64,000 bases of DNA from Aquipseudomonas alcaligenes NBRC 14159 (GCF_000467105.1 NZ_BATI01000018.1:1-64000); one strand, 5' to 3'. Numbered from the stretch's first letter, positions 54,101 through 63,849 are shown. Program-made: numbers and translations. The notes: generated from the sequence alone by a model not told the origin.

Positions 54101-54778
54101 TCAGCTCTGCGGCGCTGGGGCGGTCGAGCCTTCGGCCAGTGCCCGCGCGCTGACGTCCTGCCAGCGTGACAGCAGCTGCGGCGACTGTGTCGACGGGCGC
54201 TGCGGGGCGCTGCCGAGGAAGATGCCGTGGTTGTTGAAGGCATAGACCGGCAGCAGGTCGCGGCGCTGGTGGGCGGGCAGGATCTGCGTCTGCAGGTTGT
54301 CGAGGATCAGCGGTTCGGCGCGCTCGTCGGCGTAGTAGGCCAGCACCATGTGTGCTCGTTTCAGTTCCAGGGATTTGACGAAGGTCAGGCGCAGCTTGTC
54401 GCTGGCCACGCCCAGGCGCAGCAGGCCGAAGTACTTGGCGATGGCGATGTCCTCGCAGTCGCCACGGCCGCGGCCGAGGGTTTCGCGCGGAGTGGCCCAG
54501 TAATCGGCCTCGCCCCAGATATCGCGGTCTTCGCCGTGCAGCACGCTGCGGTTGACGAAGCGGTTGACCCGTTCCAGCAGTGCGGCATCGTCGGCGCTGC
54601 CGGGCGTCGCCAGCACCTGCTCCCAGGCGTCCAGGCGATTGGCGCTGATCGCCTCGGCCAGCGCTGCCGGCTGGGGGTTGCCGGCATTGCTCGGGGTGCC
54701 GATCAGCCCCACCCATAGCCCCAGTGCGCCGAGCAGGGCTCGGCGCGGAGGGCGGCAGATGGGCGAGGGCAGTGGCAT
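54101..54778 (-). CDS. lapG: LapG-like periplasmic cysteine protease
   Basis: A 225-residue transglutaminase-like cysteine peptidase (BTLCP). The N-terminus has a signal-like segment (about residues 13-32). The catalytic triad is visible: C108 in GRGDCEDIAIAKY, H143 in RAHMVLAYY and D160 in LILDN. LapG cleaves large adhesins such as LapA when c-di-GMP falls, and LapD normally holds it back. No lapD or adhesin gene lies within the window. Calcium-binding acidic residues are expected near DRDIWGEADYW. The start at 54778 has only a weak ribosome site. Confidence 0.87.
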   Translation of the reverse strand: MPLPSPICRPPRRALLGALGLWVGLIGTPSNAGNPQPAALAEAISANRLDAWEQVLATPGSADDAALLERVNRFVNRSVLHGEDRDIWGEADYWATPRETLGRGRGDCEDIAIAKYFGLLRLGVASDKLRLTFVKSLELKRAHMVLAYYADERAEPLILDNLQTQILPAHQRRDLLPVYAFNNHGIFLGSAPQRPSTQSPQLLSRWQDVSARALAEGSTAPAPQS

Positions 54779-54917
54779 GGCGGCTGTTCCGGCCGCCGGG
54801 ATGGCGGGATTCGGGCGATCCTGAAAGATCGCCCTGCCGCCGGATGTGACGGCCTACTCTGTTTGCGCGTGCATTTGCCGGCTTAGCTGCAAATCCATGC
54901 GCTGGTTCACGCTCCGC

Positions 54918-55391
54918 CTACCAACCCAGCTGCTTGTTGAAGCCGAGGGCATCGTAATAGTCGCCCTGGTAGGCGATCTTGCCGTCCTTGATGCGGATGA
55001 AGCTGACCCCCTCGAACGACAGCGGCTTGCCGGTGGCCTTGGTCTCGGCACTCCAGTCGCCGCTGTTGGTGCCGCTGAACTTCCACTGGAAGGCGATGCC
55101 GTCGGCGCTGACGATGGGCGCGCTGGTCATCTCCCACTTCAGGTCCGGTACGGCGCCGACGAAGACCTTGATCACGTTGTCGCGCGCGGCGGCCTTGCCG
55201 TTCTGCGGCGTACCGACCGTGGCGTCGAAATACACCGCGTCCTCGGCCAGGAAGGTGGCAGCCTGGTCGGCGTCATGGGCATTCCAGGCGGCCATGTAGC
55301 CGTCGACGATGGCCTTGGCGTCGGCCGCCTGGGCCAGGTGGGCGAAACACAACAGCGACAGCAGGGATAAGGCTCTGACGAGATGACGCAT
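54918..55391 (-). CDS. Exported SnoaL/NTF2-like protein
   Basis: A 157-residue protein with a signal peptide (residues 1-22, ALSLLSLLCFAHLAQA). The mature part is a single SnoaL-like NTF2 fold: VDGYMAAWNAHDADQAATFLAEDAVYFDATVG, EMTSAPIVSADGIAFQWKFSG and SFIRIKDGKIAYQGDYYDALG. Such proteins bind or isomerise small ligands. The periplasmic location is unusual but common among Pseudomonas members. GGAGG is 5 bases before ATG 55391. It is a solitary gene between lapG and the aldehyde dehydrogenase operon. Confidence 0.83.
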   Translation of the reverse strand: MRHLVRALSLLSLLCFAHLAQAADAKAIVDGYMAAWNAHDADQAATFLAEDAVYFDATVGTPQNGKAAARDNVIKVFVGAVPDLKWEMTSAPIVSADGIAFQWKFSGTNSGDWSAETKATGKPLSFEGVSFIRIKDGKIAYQGDYYDALGFNKQLGW

Positions 55392-55533
55392 GCTTGCCTC
55401 CATGCGGGCGGACCCGCGGGTGATGGGCCGGCTGGCCCGAAATCGGCGTAGCGCTGCCCGCGAGCGGCGCCGGGCGCCGCCCGTGGGGCAGGGAAACATT
55501 GGCGTTATCTGAGCGTCGCGCGCGGCGCTCGGA

Positions 55534-56958
55534 TCAGTGCTTGATCATCACGTGGCGGATGGTGGTGTAGTCCTCCAGCCCGTACATGGACATGTCCTTG
55601 CCGTAGCCGGAGAGCTTCATGCCGCCGTGCGGCATCTCGCTGACCAGCATGAAGTGGGTGTTGACCCAGGTGCAGCCGTACTGCAGGCGCGCCGACAGGC
55701 GATGGGCGCGGCCCACGTCGGCGGTCCACACCGAGCTGGCCAGACCGTAGTCGGAGTCGTTGGCCCAGGCCAGGGCCTGCTCCTCGGTGTCGAACTCGGT
55801 GACCGAGACCACCGGGCCGAACACCTCGCGACGGACGATTTCGTCGTCCTGGCGAGCGCCGGCGAGCACGGTCGGCTCGACGAAGAAGCCCGGACGGTCG
55901 GCGGCCTGGCCGCCGGTGACCACCTGGATGTGCGGTACGGCCTTGGCGCGTTCGAGGAAGCCCAGCACACGGTCGCGGTGGGCAGCGGTGATCAGCGGGC
56001 CGAGCTCGACGCCATCCTCGTCCTGGGTGCCCAGCTTGAGCGTGCTGACGGCCTCGCCGAGCTTGGCGACGAACTGCTGGTACACGCCTTTCTGTGCATA
56101 GATGCGGCAGGCGGCGGTGCAGTCCTGGCCGGCGTTGTAGAAGCCGAAGGCACGGATGCCTTCCACGGCGGCGTCGATGTCGGCGTCGTCGAAGATCAGC
56201 ACCGGGGCCTTGCCGCCCAGTTCCATGTGGGTGCGTTTCATGGTTTCGGCGGTGCTGGAAACGATGTTGACGCCGGTGGGAATGGAGCCGGTCAGCGAGA
56301 CCATGCGCACCTTGGGATGGGTGACCAGTGGCTGGCCGACGCTCGGGCCGCGGCCGAACACCAGGTTGACCACCCCGGCGGGGAAGATCGGCGCGATCAG
56401 CTCGGCCAGTTTCAGCGCGGTCAGCGGGGTCTGCTCGGAGGGCTTGAGCACCACGCAGTTGCCGGCGGCCAGGGCCGGGGCCAGCTTCCAGGCAGCCATC
56501 ATCAGCGGGTAGTTCCAGGGCGCGATGGAGGCGACCACGCCGACCGGGTCGCGGCGGATCATCGAGGTGTGCCCCGGCAGGTACTCGCCGGCGGCCGAGC
56601 CCGGCATGCAGCGCACCGCGCCGGCGAAGAAGCGGAACACGTCGGCGACCGCCGGCAGCTCGTCGCCCAGGGTGGCGGCGTAAGGCTTGCCGCAGTTCTG
56701 CGATTCCAGGCGGGCCAGTGTCTCGGCATGGGTGTCGATGGCGTCGGCCACCTGCAGCAGCAGCGCCGAGCGCTGGCCCGGGGTGGTCTGCGACCAGTCG
56801 GCGAAGGCGGCATCGGCCGCCTGCACGGCAGCGTCGACCTGGGCCGGGCTGGCCTCGGCGATCTCCATCAGGGTGGTACCCAGCGAAGGATTGAGGACCG
56901 GCTGGACAGCACCTTCACCAGCCACCAGTTGGCCGTTGATCAGCAGTTTGGTTTGCAT
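55534..56958 (-). CDS. Aminobutyraldehyde dehydrogenase (YdcW-like), copy 2
   Basis: A 474-residue NAD-dependent aldehyde dehydrogenase matching YdcW/PatD in length. Visible are [19 protein letters not shown], the catalytic Cys in GQDCTAACR, the general-base Glu in MELGGKAP, and the ending [20 protein letters not shown]. It should oxidise 4-aminobutanal or similar aminoaldehydes to the acid in polyamine breakdown. It is the last gene of the transporter operon, 123 bp past permease 2. It closely resembles the dehydrogenase at 61338-62828, so the pair arose by duplication. Confidence 0.9.
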   Translation of the reverse strand: MQTKLLINGQLVAGEGAVQPVLNPSLGTTLMEIAEASPAQVDAAVQAADAAFADWSQTTPGQRSALLLQVADAIDTHAETLARLESQNCGKPYAATLGDELPAVADVFRFFAGAVRCMPGSAAGEYLPGHTSMIRRDPVGVVASIAPWNYPLMMAAWKLAPALAAGNCVVLKPSEQTPLTALKLAELIAPIFPAGVVNLVFGRGPSVGQPLVTHPKVRMVSLTGSIPTGVNIVSSTAETMKRTHMELGGKAPVLIFDDADIDAAVEGIRAFGFYNAGQDCTAACRIYAQKGVYQQFVAKLGEAVSTLKLGTQDEDGVELGPLITAAHRDRVLGFLERAKAVPHIQVVTGGQAADRPGFFVEPTVLAGARQDDEIVRREVFGPVVSVTEFDTEEQALAWANDSDYGLASSVWTADVGRAHRLSARLQYGCTWVNTHFMLVSEMPHGGMKLSGYGKDMSMYGLEDYTTIRHVMIKH

Positions 56959-56992
56959 CGCATAAGCCTCGTCGTTGCGGTTGTTTGTTAAG

Positions 56993-57073
56993 CCCCTCTC
57001 CCTTTGGGGAGGGGTTGGGGTGAGGGAGTTACGAGCTGCACAGAGCCCGGCCCCTGTCCCGACGGGAGAGGGG
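56993..57073. repeat. CCCTCTCCC-type intergenic repeat, copy 4
   Basis: CCCCTCTCCCTTTGGGGAGGGG, GGGTGAGGG and a right half ending GACGGGAGAGGGG. It lies inside the operon between permease 2 and the second dehydrogenase, with the permease stop 9 bp beyond one edge. Confidence 0.7.
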
Positions 57074-57081
57074 CGTAAAGG

Positions 57082-57888
57082 TCATTTGCCGCTGCCGGCC
57101 ACGCCCTCGCCACCCTTGGTCAGGTAGTAGGCGCCGAGGATCGGCAGCATGGTCACCAGCATCACCAGCATGGCGACCACGTTGGTCACCGGCACGTCAC
57201 GCGGGCGCGACAGCTGGTTGAGCAGCCAGATCGGCAGGGTCTTCTCATGGCCGGCGGTGAAGGTGGTGACGATGATCTCGTCGAAGGACAGGGCGAAGGC
57301 CAGCATGCCGCCCGCCAGCAGGGCTGAGCCCAGGTTGGGCAGGACGATGTAGCGGAAGGTCTGCCAGCCGTCGGCGCCCAGGTCCATGCTGGCTTCGATC
57401 AGGTTGTAGCTGGTGCGGCGGAAGCGGGCGATGACGTTGTTGTAGACGATCACCACGCAGAAGGTGGCGTGGCCGATGACGATGGTCAGCAGGCCCGGCT
57501 CGATGCCGAAGGTCTTGAACGCCGAAAGCAGGGCGATGCCGGTGACGATGCCGGGCAGGGCGATCGGCAGGATCAGCAGCAGGGACACGCTCTCCTTGCC
57601 GAAGAAGTCGCGCCGCCACAGCGCCGCCGCGGCCAGGGTGCCGAGCAGCATGGCGATCAGCGTGGCGATGCTCGCCACCTTGAGCGACAGCACGATGGCT
57701 TCCAGCACGTCGGCACGGGCGAAGGCGACGCTGAACCAGCCCAGGGTCAGACCCTTGGGCGGGAAGCTGAAGCCGGCGCTTTCGGTGTTGAAGGCGTAGA
57801 GGAAGATGATCAGGATCGGGAAGTGGAGGAACACCAGCCCGCCCCAGGCGGCAGCCTTGAGGCCCCAGGACGCTTGCTCAGAGTGCAT
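57082..57888 (-). CDS. Polyamine-type ABC permease 2 (YdcV/PotC-like)
   Basis: A 268-residue inner-membrane permease with six helices. The BPD_transp_1 EAA loop is [22 protein letters not shown], near residues 165-187, which contacts the ATPase. The ending helix [20 protein letters not shown] is typical. With permease 1, the ATPase and the binding protein it forms a YdcSTUV-like importer of polyamine or related compounds. Its start lies 11 bp inside permease 1, so they are translated together. Confidence 0.9.
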   Translation of the reverse strand: MHSEQASWGLKAAAWGGLVFLHFPILIIFLYAFNTESAGFSFPPKGLTLGWFSVAFARADVLEAIVLSLKVASIATLIAMLLGTLAAAALWRRDFFGKESVSLLLILPIALPGIVTGIALLSAFKTFGIEPGLLTIVIGHATFCVVIVYNNVIARFRRTSYNLIEASMDLGADGWQTFRYIVLPNLGSALLAGGMLAFALSFDEIIVTTFTAGHEKTLPIWLLNQLSRPRDVPVTNVVAMLVMLVTMLPILGAYYLTKGGEGVAGSGK

Positions 57889-58822
57889 CGAAGGCCCCCA
57901 GACGCTTGACGATGGACAGGTAGATGGCGATCAGCACGATCGGCACCAGGGTGAAGGCGGCGGCCATCGGCATGTTGCCGATCGCGCCCTGCTGGGCGTA
58001 GACCATGCTGCCGATGAAGTAGCCGGGCGGCCCCACCAGCTGCGGCACGATGAAGTCGCCGAGGGTCAGGCTGAAAGTGAAGATCGAGCCGGCGGCGATG
58101 CCGGGAACCGACAGCGGCAGGATGACCTGCAGGAAGGTCTGCGCCGGGTGCGCGCCGAGGTCGGCCGAGGCCTGCAGCAGCGAGGGCGGCAGACGTTCCA
58201 GCGAGGCCTGGATGGGCAGGATCATGAACGGCAGCCAGATGTAGACGAACACCAGGAAGCGCCCCAGGTGCGAGGTCGACAGGGTGTTGCCGCCGATGCC
58301 GGGGATGCCCAGGAGGAACTCCAGCACGGGTTGCAGGTGCAGTACCTGGACGAACCACATGGCGACTCCGCCCTTGGCCAGCAGCAGAGTCCAGGCGTAG
58401 GCCTTGACGATGTAGCTGGCCCACATCGGCAGCATCACCGCGATGTAGAAGAAGGCCTTGGTCTTGCCGCTGGTGTAGCGCGCCATGTAGTAGGCGATGG
58501 GGAAGGCCAGCGCGGCGCTGGCCACGGATACCGCGACCGCCATCGTCAGGGTGCGCAGGATGATGTCGAAGTTGGCCGCCTGGAACAGCGCCTTGAAGTT
58601 GCCCAGCGTGAGGTCCGGGGTGACCGTCATGCTGAAGTCGTCGAAGGTGTAGAAGCCCTGCCACAGCAGAGTCAGCAGCGAGCCCAGGTAGATGGCGCCG
58701 AACCACAGCAGCGGCGGAATCAGCAGCAGCGCCAGGTACAGCGTGGACTTACGGTAGAGCAGGCTGGACAGGCGGCGCAGCAGGCCGCCATCCGTCTGCA
58801 GGGCCAGGGTCTGGCTGCTCAT
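57878..58822 (-). CDS. Polyamine-type ABC permease 1 (YdcU/PotB-like)
   Basis: A 314-residue permease with a longer N-terminus than permease 2. The first helix is at about residues 27-55 ([20 protein letters not shown]). The EAA-like loop is [22 protein letters not shown], near residues 207-228. Six helices form the channel. It starts one base after the ATPase stop region (TGA then ATG at 58822) and overlaps permease 2. The substrate follows from the binding protein. Confidence 0.9.
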   Translation of the reverse strand: MSSQTLALQTDGGLLRRLSSLLYRKSTLYLALLLIPPLLWFGAIYLGSLLTLLWQGFYTFDDFSMTVTPDLTLGNFKALFQAANFDIILRTLTMAVAVSVASAALAFPIAYYMARYTSGKTKAFFYIAVMLPMWASYIVKAYAWTLLLAKGGVAMWFVQVLHLQPVLEFLLGIPGIGGNTLSTSHLGRFLVFVYIWLPFMILPIQASLERLPPSLLQASADLGAHPAQTFLQVILPLSVPGIAAGSIFTFSLTLGDFIVPQLVGPPGYFIGSMVYAQQGAIGNMPMAAAFTLVPIVLIAIYLSIVKRLGAFDAL

Positions 58823-58823
58823 T

Positions 58824-59858
58824 TCAGGCCTCCTCGCGCAGCGCGACCATGGCGGCGCGGGCCCAGCGCGCGGTGACGCGCTGGCCGGGCTGGCAGGGGG
58901 CATCGCCGACGCCCCACTGGTTGTTGGCCTGGCTCACGGCGAAGTTCTGCCCGTTGTCGAGCTGCAGCTCGTAGCGGGTGGCGGCGCCCAGGTACTGGAT
59001 ATCGTGCAGCAGGCCGCTGATCTCCGCCTCGTCGCTGGCCGGCAGGCTGGCGCCGCTGTCGACCAGGCGCACATGTTCCGGACGGATCGACATCGGGCGC
59101 GGCGAGCCGCTGACCCGGATGGCCAGGTCGCCCTTGAGCACGTTGCTGGTGCCGACGAACTCGGCGACGAAGGTGCTGGCCGGATTCATGTACAGGTTGC
59201 GCGGGGCATCGACCTGCTCGATACGGCCCTTGTTGAACACTGCCACGCGGTCGGACATGGACAGCGCCTCGCCCTGGTCGTGGGTGACGAAGATGAAGGT
59301 GATGCCGAGCTGGCGCTGCAGCTTCTTCAGCTCGCTCTGCATCTGCTCGCGCAGCTTGAGGTCCAGTGCGCCCAGTGGCTCGTCGAGCAGCAGCACGCGC
59401 GGGCGATTGACCAGGGCGCGGGCCAGGGCCACGCGCTGGCGCTGGCCGCCGGACAGCTGTACCGGCTTGCGTGCGCCATAGCCGCCCAGGGCTACCAGGG
59501 CCAGCGCCTCTTCGGCGCGGGCCAGGCGCTCGGCCTTGGCCACGCCCTTGACCTTGAGGCCGTAGGCGACGTTCTCCAGCACGTTCATGTGCGGGAACAG
59601 GGCGTAGTCCTGGAACACCGTGTTGACGTCACGCTGATAGGGCGGCAACCCGGCCGCCTCGGCGCCGTGGATGCGGATGGAGCCGGCGCTGGGTTGTTCG
59701 AAGCCGGCGATCAGGCGCAGGCAGGTGGTCTTGCCCGAGCCGGAGGGGCCGAGCATGGAAAAGAATTCGCCGTCCCGGATGTCGATGGACACCCGGTCGA
59801 CGGCCTTGACCTCGCCGAACACGCGGGACACATCGGTGAATTGCACTGCAAGGGTCAT
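58824..59858 (-). CDS. Polyamine-type ABC transporter ATPase (YdcT/PotA-like)
   Basis: A 344-residue ABC ATPase with Walker A GPSGSGKTT near residues 38-46, Q-loop VFQDYALFPHMNV, signature LSGGQRQRVALARAL, and Walker B VLLLDEPLGALD. A C-terminal TOBE domain (from about 250, RPMSIRPEHVRLV) is found in the spermidine/putrescine class. ATG 59858 is chosen because the ATPase domain begins right after it. GGAG lies about 10 bases upstream. It is 252 bp after the binding-protein stop, with a repeat between them. Confidence 0.93.
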   Translation of the reverse strand: MTLAVQFTDVSRVFGEVKAVDRVSIDIRDGEFFSMLGPSGSGKTTCLRLIAGFEQPSAGSIRIHGAEAAGLPPYQRDVNTVFQDYALFPHMNVLENVAYGLKVKGVAKAERLARAEEALALVALGGYGARKPVQLSGGQRQRVALARALVNRPRVLLLDEPLGALDLKLREQMQSELKKLQRQLGITFIFVTHDQGEALSMSDRVAVFNKGRIEQVDAPRNLYMNPASTFVAEFVGTSNVLKGDLAIRVSGSPRPMSIRPEHVRLVDSGASLPASDEAEISGLLHDIQYLGAATRYELQLDNGQNFAVSQANNQWGVGDAPCQPGQRVTARWARAAMVALREEA

Positions 59859-59970
59859 CTCGAACACTCCAGGAGGAAAGCCACCCACCACCGGCCCGGC
59901 CGGTTTGCCGACACGAGACGGGAGAGTCGGTGGTGGGTGTACAACGGGAAAACGGTGGAAGTAGGGACTA

Positions 59971-60106
59971 CTCCCTCTCCCTCTGGGAGAGGGCAGGGGT
60001 GAGGGAGCTATAGGCCGCTTGGCGTCGCCTGAGATGGCTCGGAGTTGCCTGAAAATCCCTCACCCCTACGCGGGCCGCCCCGGCCCCTCTCCCAGAGGGA
60101 GAGGGG
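59971..60106. repeat. CCCTCTCCC-type intergenic repeat, copy 5 (best preserved)
   Basis: Left hairpin CCCTCTCCCTCTGGGAGAGGG, GGGGTGAGGGAGCTATA, then a 27-bp core (60057-60083) identical to 10921-10947, then right hairpin CCTCTCCCAGAGGGAGAGG. It begins 4 bp beyond the binding-protein stop, inside the operon. Confidence 0.82.
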
Positions 60107-60110
60107 AGGC

Positions 60111-61262
60111 TTACCTGCCGCCCATGATGGCGATGTAATCCTGGGTCCAGCGGCTGTAGGGCACGTACTTGCCACCCTCGGCCTGCGGGGTTTTCCAGAA
60201 GGCGATCTTGTCGAAGTTGTCGAAGCCGTTGGTCTTGCAGCCCTCGGCGCCGAGCAGGGCGTTGCCCTGGCAGGCGGCCGGTACCGCCGGTACCGAGCCG
60301 AACCAGGCGGCCAGGTCACCCTGCAGCTTGGGCTGCAGCGACCAGTCCATCCACTTGTAGGCACACACCGGGTGCTTGGCCTCGGCGTGCAGCATGGTGG
60401 TGTCGGCCCAGCCGGTGGCGCCTTCGGCCGGGACGGTGGAGGCGATCTCCTGCTTCTCCAGTTGCAGCGCGTTGACCTGGTACGGCCAGGCGCTGGAGGC
60501 GACCACGCCTTCGTTCTTGAAGTCGTTCATCTGCACGGTGACGTCGTGCCAGTAGCGGTGGATCAGCGGTTGCTGCTGGCGCAGCAGTTCCAGCGCGGCG
60601 GCGTACTGCTGCTCGTTGAGCAGGTAGGGATCGCTGATGCCCAGCTCCGGCTTGTGCGCTTTCAGGTAAAGCGCGGCGTCGGCGATGTAGATCGGGCCGT
60701 CGTAGGCCTGCACGCGGCCCTTGTTGCTCTTGCCGTCGGCCAGGGTCTGCTCCTCGAACACCACTTTCCAGCTGCTCGGCGCTTCCTTGAACAACTTGGT
60801 GCTGTACATCAGCACGTTCGGGCCCCACTGGTAGGGCGTGCCGTAGTGCTGGCCGCCGACCGTGTGCCAGGGCGCGTCCTTCAGACGCTCGTCGATGTGT
60901 TTCCAGCTGGGGATCAGGTCGACGTTGACCGGCTGCACGCGCTTGCCTGCGATCAGACGCAGCGAGGCATCGCCCGAGGCGGTGACCAGGTCATAGCCGC
61001 CCTTGGCCATCAGGCTGACCATCTCGTCGGAGGTGGCGGCGGTCTTGACGTTGACCTTGCAGCCGGTGTCCTGCTCGAACTGGGTGACCCAGTCGTAGTT
61101 CTTGTCGGTTTCGCCGCGCTCGATGTAGCCGGGCCAGGCGATGATGTCGAGCTGGCCTTCGGCGCTGCCGAGGGTCTTGAGCGGTTCGGCGGCTTGCACG
61201 GCGCCTGCGGCGAGCAGGGCGGTGGCGAGAGCACTGATAAGCGTGGTGGTTGGCGCGGACAT
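60111..61262 (-). CDS. Periplasmic polyamine-type binding protein (YdcS-like)
   Basis: A 383-residue extracellular solute-binding protein. Signal peptide residues 1-24 (AGAVQA). Motifs: LDIIAWPGYIERGETDKNYDW, then GCKVNVKTAATSDEMVSLM and YGTPYQWGPNVLMYS, which are typical of YdcS/spermidine-putrescine binding proteins. The length suits YdcS. It is the second gene of the operon, 75 bp after the first dehydrogenase. A repeat follows immediately, which could keep its mRNA stable and raise its level above the membrane subunits. Confidence 0.9.
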   Translation of the reverse strand: MSAPTTTLISALATALLAAGAVQAAEPLKTLGSAEGQLDIIAWPGYIERGETDKNYDWVTQFEQDTGCKVNVKTAATSDEMVSLMAKGGYDLVTASGDASLRLIAGKRVQPVNVDLIPSWKHIDERLKDAPWHTVGGQHYGTPYQWGPNVLMYSTKLFKEAPSSWKVVFEEQTLADGKSNKGRVQAYDGPIYIADAALYLKAHKPELGISDPYLLNEQQYAAALELLRQQQPLIHRYWHDVTVQMNDFKNEGVVASSAWPYQVNALQLEKQEIASTVPAEGATGWADTTMLHAEAKHPVCAYKWMDWSLQPKLQGDLAAWFGSVPAVPAACQGNALLGAEGCKTNGFDNFDKIAFWKTPQAEGGKYVPYSRWTQDYIAIMGGR

Positions 61263-61337
61263 CGTGATTCCCTCTTGTTGTGACCTGTTATCGGGGCAGA
61301 TGAATGGCGTTCGGCAGACCGCGCCGAGCGGGTTGGG

Positions 61338-62828
61338 TCAGTCTAGTTGTTGTCCGTGGCGAACCATGATGTGGCGCACCACGCTGTAGTCCTGCAACGA
61401 GTCGCTGGACAGGTCCTTGCCGTAGCCCGAGCGTTTCAGCCCGCCGTGCGGCATCTCGCTGGCCAGCATGAAGTGGGTGTTGATCCAGGTGCAGCCGTAC
61501 TGCAGGCGGTTGGCCAGCTGGAAGGCCTTGTCCAGGTTCTGCGTCCACACCGAGCTGGCCAGGCCGTATTCGGAGTCGTTGGCCCAGTCCAGCGCCTGGC
61601 TCAGGTGGTCGAAGCGGGTGACGGTGACGACCGGGCCGAACACCTCGCGCTGGACGATCTCGTCGCTCTGCTTGCAGCCGGCCAGCAGGGTCGGCTGGTA
61701 ATGGAAGCCAGGGCCGGAATGCACCGCGGCACCGGTGACGCGCTCGATATGCGGCTGGCCAAGGGCGCGCTCGACGAAGCTGGCCACGCGGTCGCGCTGG
61801 CGCGCGCTGATCAGCGGGCCGATCTCGTTGTCGGCGTCCTTTTTGCGGGCGAAGCGAATGCTCGCCACCGCATCGCCCAGTTCGGCGACCAGGCGATCGT
61901 GGATGCCTTTTTCCGCGTAGATGCGGCAGGCCGCGGTGCAGTCCTGGCCGGCGTTGTAGTAACCGTAGCTGCGGATGCCCTGGACCACGGCGTCGATGTC
62001 GGCATCGTTGCAGACGATCACCGGCGCCTTGCCGCCCAGCTCCAGGTGCGTGCGTTTGAGGGTGCGCGCGGCGCTTTGCAGGATCTTCTGGCCGGTGACG
62101 ATATCGCCGGTCAGCGACACCATGCGCACTTTCGGGTGGCCGACCAGGCTGCTGCCGACGCCTTCGCCACCGCCGCAGACGATGTTCAGCACGCCGGCCG
62201 GGAGGATCTGCGCCAGCGCCGGGGCCAGCGCCAGGATCGACAGCGGCGTGTGCTCGGAGGGTTTGAACACCAGGGTGTTGCCGGCGGCCAGGGCCGGGGC
62301 AATTTTCCAGGCCGCCATCATCAGCGGGTAGTTCCACGGCGCGATGGAGGCGACCACGCCGACCGGGTCGCGGCGCACCAGGCTGGTATGCCCTTCCAGG
62401 TACTCGCCGGCCAGCTGGCCCTGCTGGCAGCGCACGGCGCCGGCGAAGAAACGGAAGACGTCAGCGGTCGCCGGCAGGTCGTCCTGGCGCGCCAGATGCA
62501 ACGGCTTGCCGCAGTTCAGGGCTTCCAACTGGGCCAGCTGCTCGGCCTGCGCATCGATGGCCTCGGCAATCGCCAGCAGGGTGGCGGCGCGTTGTGCCGG
62601 GGTGGTCCGCGACCAGGCGGGGAAAGCGCGGTGGGCGGCCTGCACGGCGGCTTCGAGCTGCTCCAGCGAGGCCTCGGCGATGCTGCACAGGACTTCGCCG
62701 CTGGCAGGATTGAGGATGGCTTCGGCGACACCTTCCCCGCCGACCAGGTGGCCGTCGATCAGCAAGGCGCTGTGCAGGGTGGGCGTGCTCATCTTCGCGT
62801 TTCTTCTGTTATTGGTTGCGGCTGGCAT
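61338..62828 (-). CDS. Aminobutyraldehyde dehydrogenase (YdcW-like), copy 1
   Basis: A 496-residue (484 if ATG 62792 is used) aldehyde dehydrogenase. The catalytic Cys is in [12 protein letters not shown] and the Glu in LELGGKAPV. It shares long identical runs with the copy at 55534-56958 such as [20 protein letters not shown]. It should oxidise aminoaldehydes from putrescine or related amines. ATG 62828 has GGAG 5 bases upstream and ATG 62792 only a weak site, but the shorter start gives an N-terminus closer to the paralogue. It is the first enzyme of the operon, 79 bp after the LysR stop. Confidence 0.88.
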   Translation of the reverse strand: MPAATNNRRNAKMSTPTLHSALLIDGHLVGGEGVAEAILNPASGEVLCSIAEASLEQLEAAVQAAHRAFPAWSRTTPAQRAATLLAIAEAIDAQAEQLAQLEALNCGKPLHLARQDDLPATADVFRFFAGAVRCQQGQLAGEYLEGHTSLVRRDPVGVVASIAPWNYPLMMAAWKIAPALAAGNTLVFKPSEHTPLSILALAPALAQILPAGVLNIVCGGGEGVGSSLVGHPKVRMVSLTGDIVTGQKILQSAARTLKRTHLELGGKAPVIVCNDADIDAVVQGIRSYGYYNAGQDCTAACRIYAEKGIHDRLVAELGDAVASIRFARKKDADNEIGPLISARQRDRVASFVERALGQPHIERVTGAAVHSGPGFHYQPTLLAGCKQSDEIVQREVFGPVVTVTRFDHLSQALDWANDSEYGLASSVWTQNLDKAFQLANRLQYGCTWINTHFMLASEMPHGGLKRSGYGKDLSSDSLQDYSVVRHIMVRHGQQLD

Positions 62829-62923
62829 GGCGGCTCCGGTTGGCCCGGGATGCCTGCGTCCATAGGGAAGCGAGACTAGAGGCCGGGCTTGAGGTCGACA
62901 AATTCTAAATATTGAAAGTGGCG

Positions 62924-62938
62924 TTCGATTAAATCGAA
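62924..62938. promoter_or_regulatory. Perfect 15-bp palindrome at the LysR/dehydrogenase junction
   Basis: TTCGATT-A-AATCGAA covers the last codons and stop of the LysR gene and lies about 90 bp upstream of the dehydrogenase ATG. The ATCGAAA half-site recurs near 63873 and 63901 by the LysR start. It is a probable operator or a regulatory hairpin. Confidence 0.6.
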
Positions 62939-63849
62939 ACCTTGCGGTTGTTGGGCTGTTCGCGGGCCAGGGTGAGGAACGGGTCGACTAGCGCCGGTCG
63001 CGCCGTGCCGCGGCGCCAGGCCAGGCCGACATCGAGCGGCTCGCCGAGGTCGACCAGCGGCCGCGCTTCGATGATGTCGCCCTCCAGCGACCAGGGCCGG
63101 TAGGTCATGTCCGGCTGGATCGACAGGCCGAGACCGGCGGCCACCAGGCTGCGCACGGCCTCTACCGAGGCGGTACGCAGGGTCACGTGCGGGGTCAGGC
63201 CGGCGCGGCTCCAGATGCGCTGGGTATGCAGGCCCATTTCGTCGGCGTTGAGCTGGATCAGTGGTTCGCTGGCCACGTCGGCCAGGCTGATGCTGTCGCG
63301 CTCCAGCAGCGGGTGGCGTGCCGGTAGCCAGAGGCGATGCGGCGAATGGGTCAGTACCTCGGTCTGCAGGGCGTGGCGGTCTTCCAGGTTGGACAGGATC
63401 AGCACGCCGACGTCAATCTCGCCGCTGACCAGCAGGTGTTCGATATAGGGGCGCTCGTCTTCCACCACGCGGACCTGCACGTTGGGGTAGGCACGCTGGA
63501 AGCGGGTGATCAGGTCGGCCAGGTAGTAGCCGGCGACCAGGCTGGTCACGCCGATGGTGAGGTGCCCGGCGACCTGGTCGGTGCTCTGCTGCAGGCTGCG
63601 CTTGGCATTGTCCACGGTGGCCAGGATCAGGTGCGCCTGGCGCAGGAACTGGTGGCCCTGGTGGGTCAGGCTCATGCCCTTGGCGTGGCGGTTGAACAGG
63701 CTGACGCCGATCTCCTCCTCCAGCTGCTGGATGGCCAGAGTCAGGGTCGACTGCGAGATGAATACCGCCTGGGCGGCGGCAGAGATCGAGCCGGTCTCGG
63801 CAACGGCGATGAAATGGCGGATCTGGCGCAGGGTCATCATGGCGGGCAA
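62929..63849 (-). CDS. LysR-family regulator of the aldehyde dehydrogenase/transporter operon
   Basis: A 306-residue LysR regulator. The HTH is at residues 6-45 (TLRQIRHFIAVAETGSISAA, then VFISQSTLTLAIQQLEEEIG). The effector domain contains TIGVTSLVAGYYLADLITRF and ASVEAVRSLVAAGLGLSIQPD. Starts at 63849, 63840 and 63837 are all close. It lies upstream of and in line with the dehydrogenase-ydcSTUV-like genes, so it probably controls them. The inducer is not known and could be a polyamine or an aldehyde. Confidence 0.9.
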   Translation of the reverse strand: MPAMMTLRQIRHFIAVAETGSISAAAQAVFISQSTLTLAIQQLEEEIGVSLFNRHAKGMSLTHQGHQFLRQAHLILATVDNAKRSLQQSTDQVAGHLTIGVTSLVAGYYLADLITRFQRAYPNVQVRVVEDERPYIEHLLVSGEIDVGVLILSNLEDRHALQTEVLTHSPHRLWLPARHPLLERDSISLADVASEPLIQLNADEMGLHTQRIWSRAGLTPHVTLRTASVEAVRSLVAAGLGLSIQPDMTYRPWSLEGDIIEARPLVDLGEPLDVGLAWRRGTARPALVDPFLTLAREQPNNRKVSI

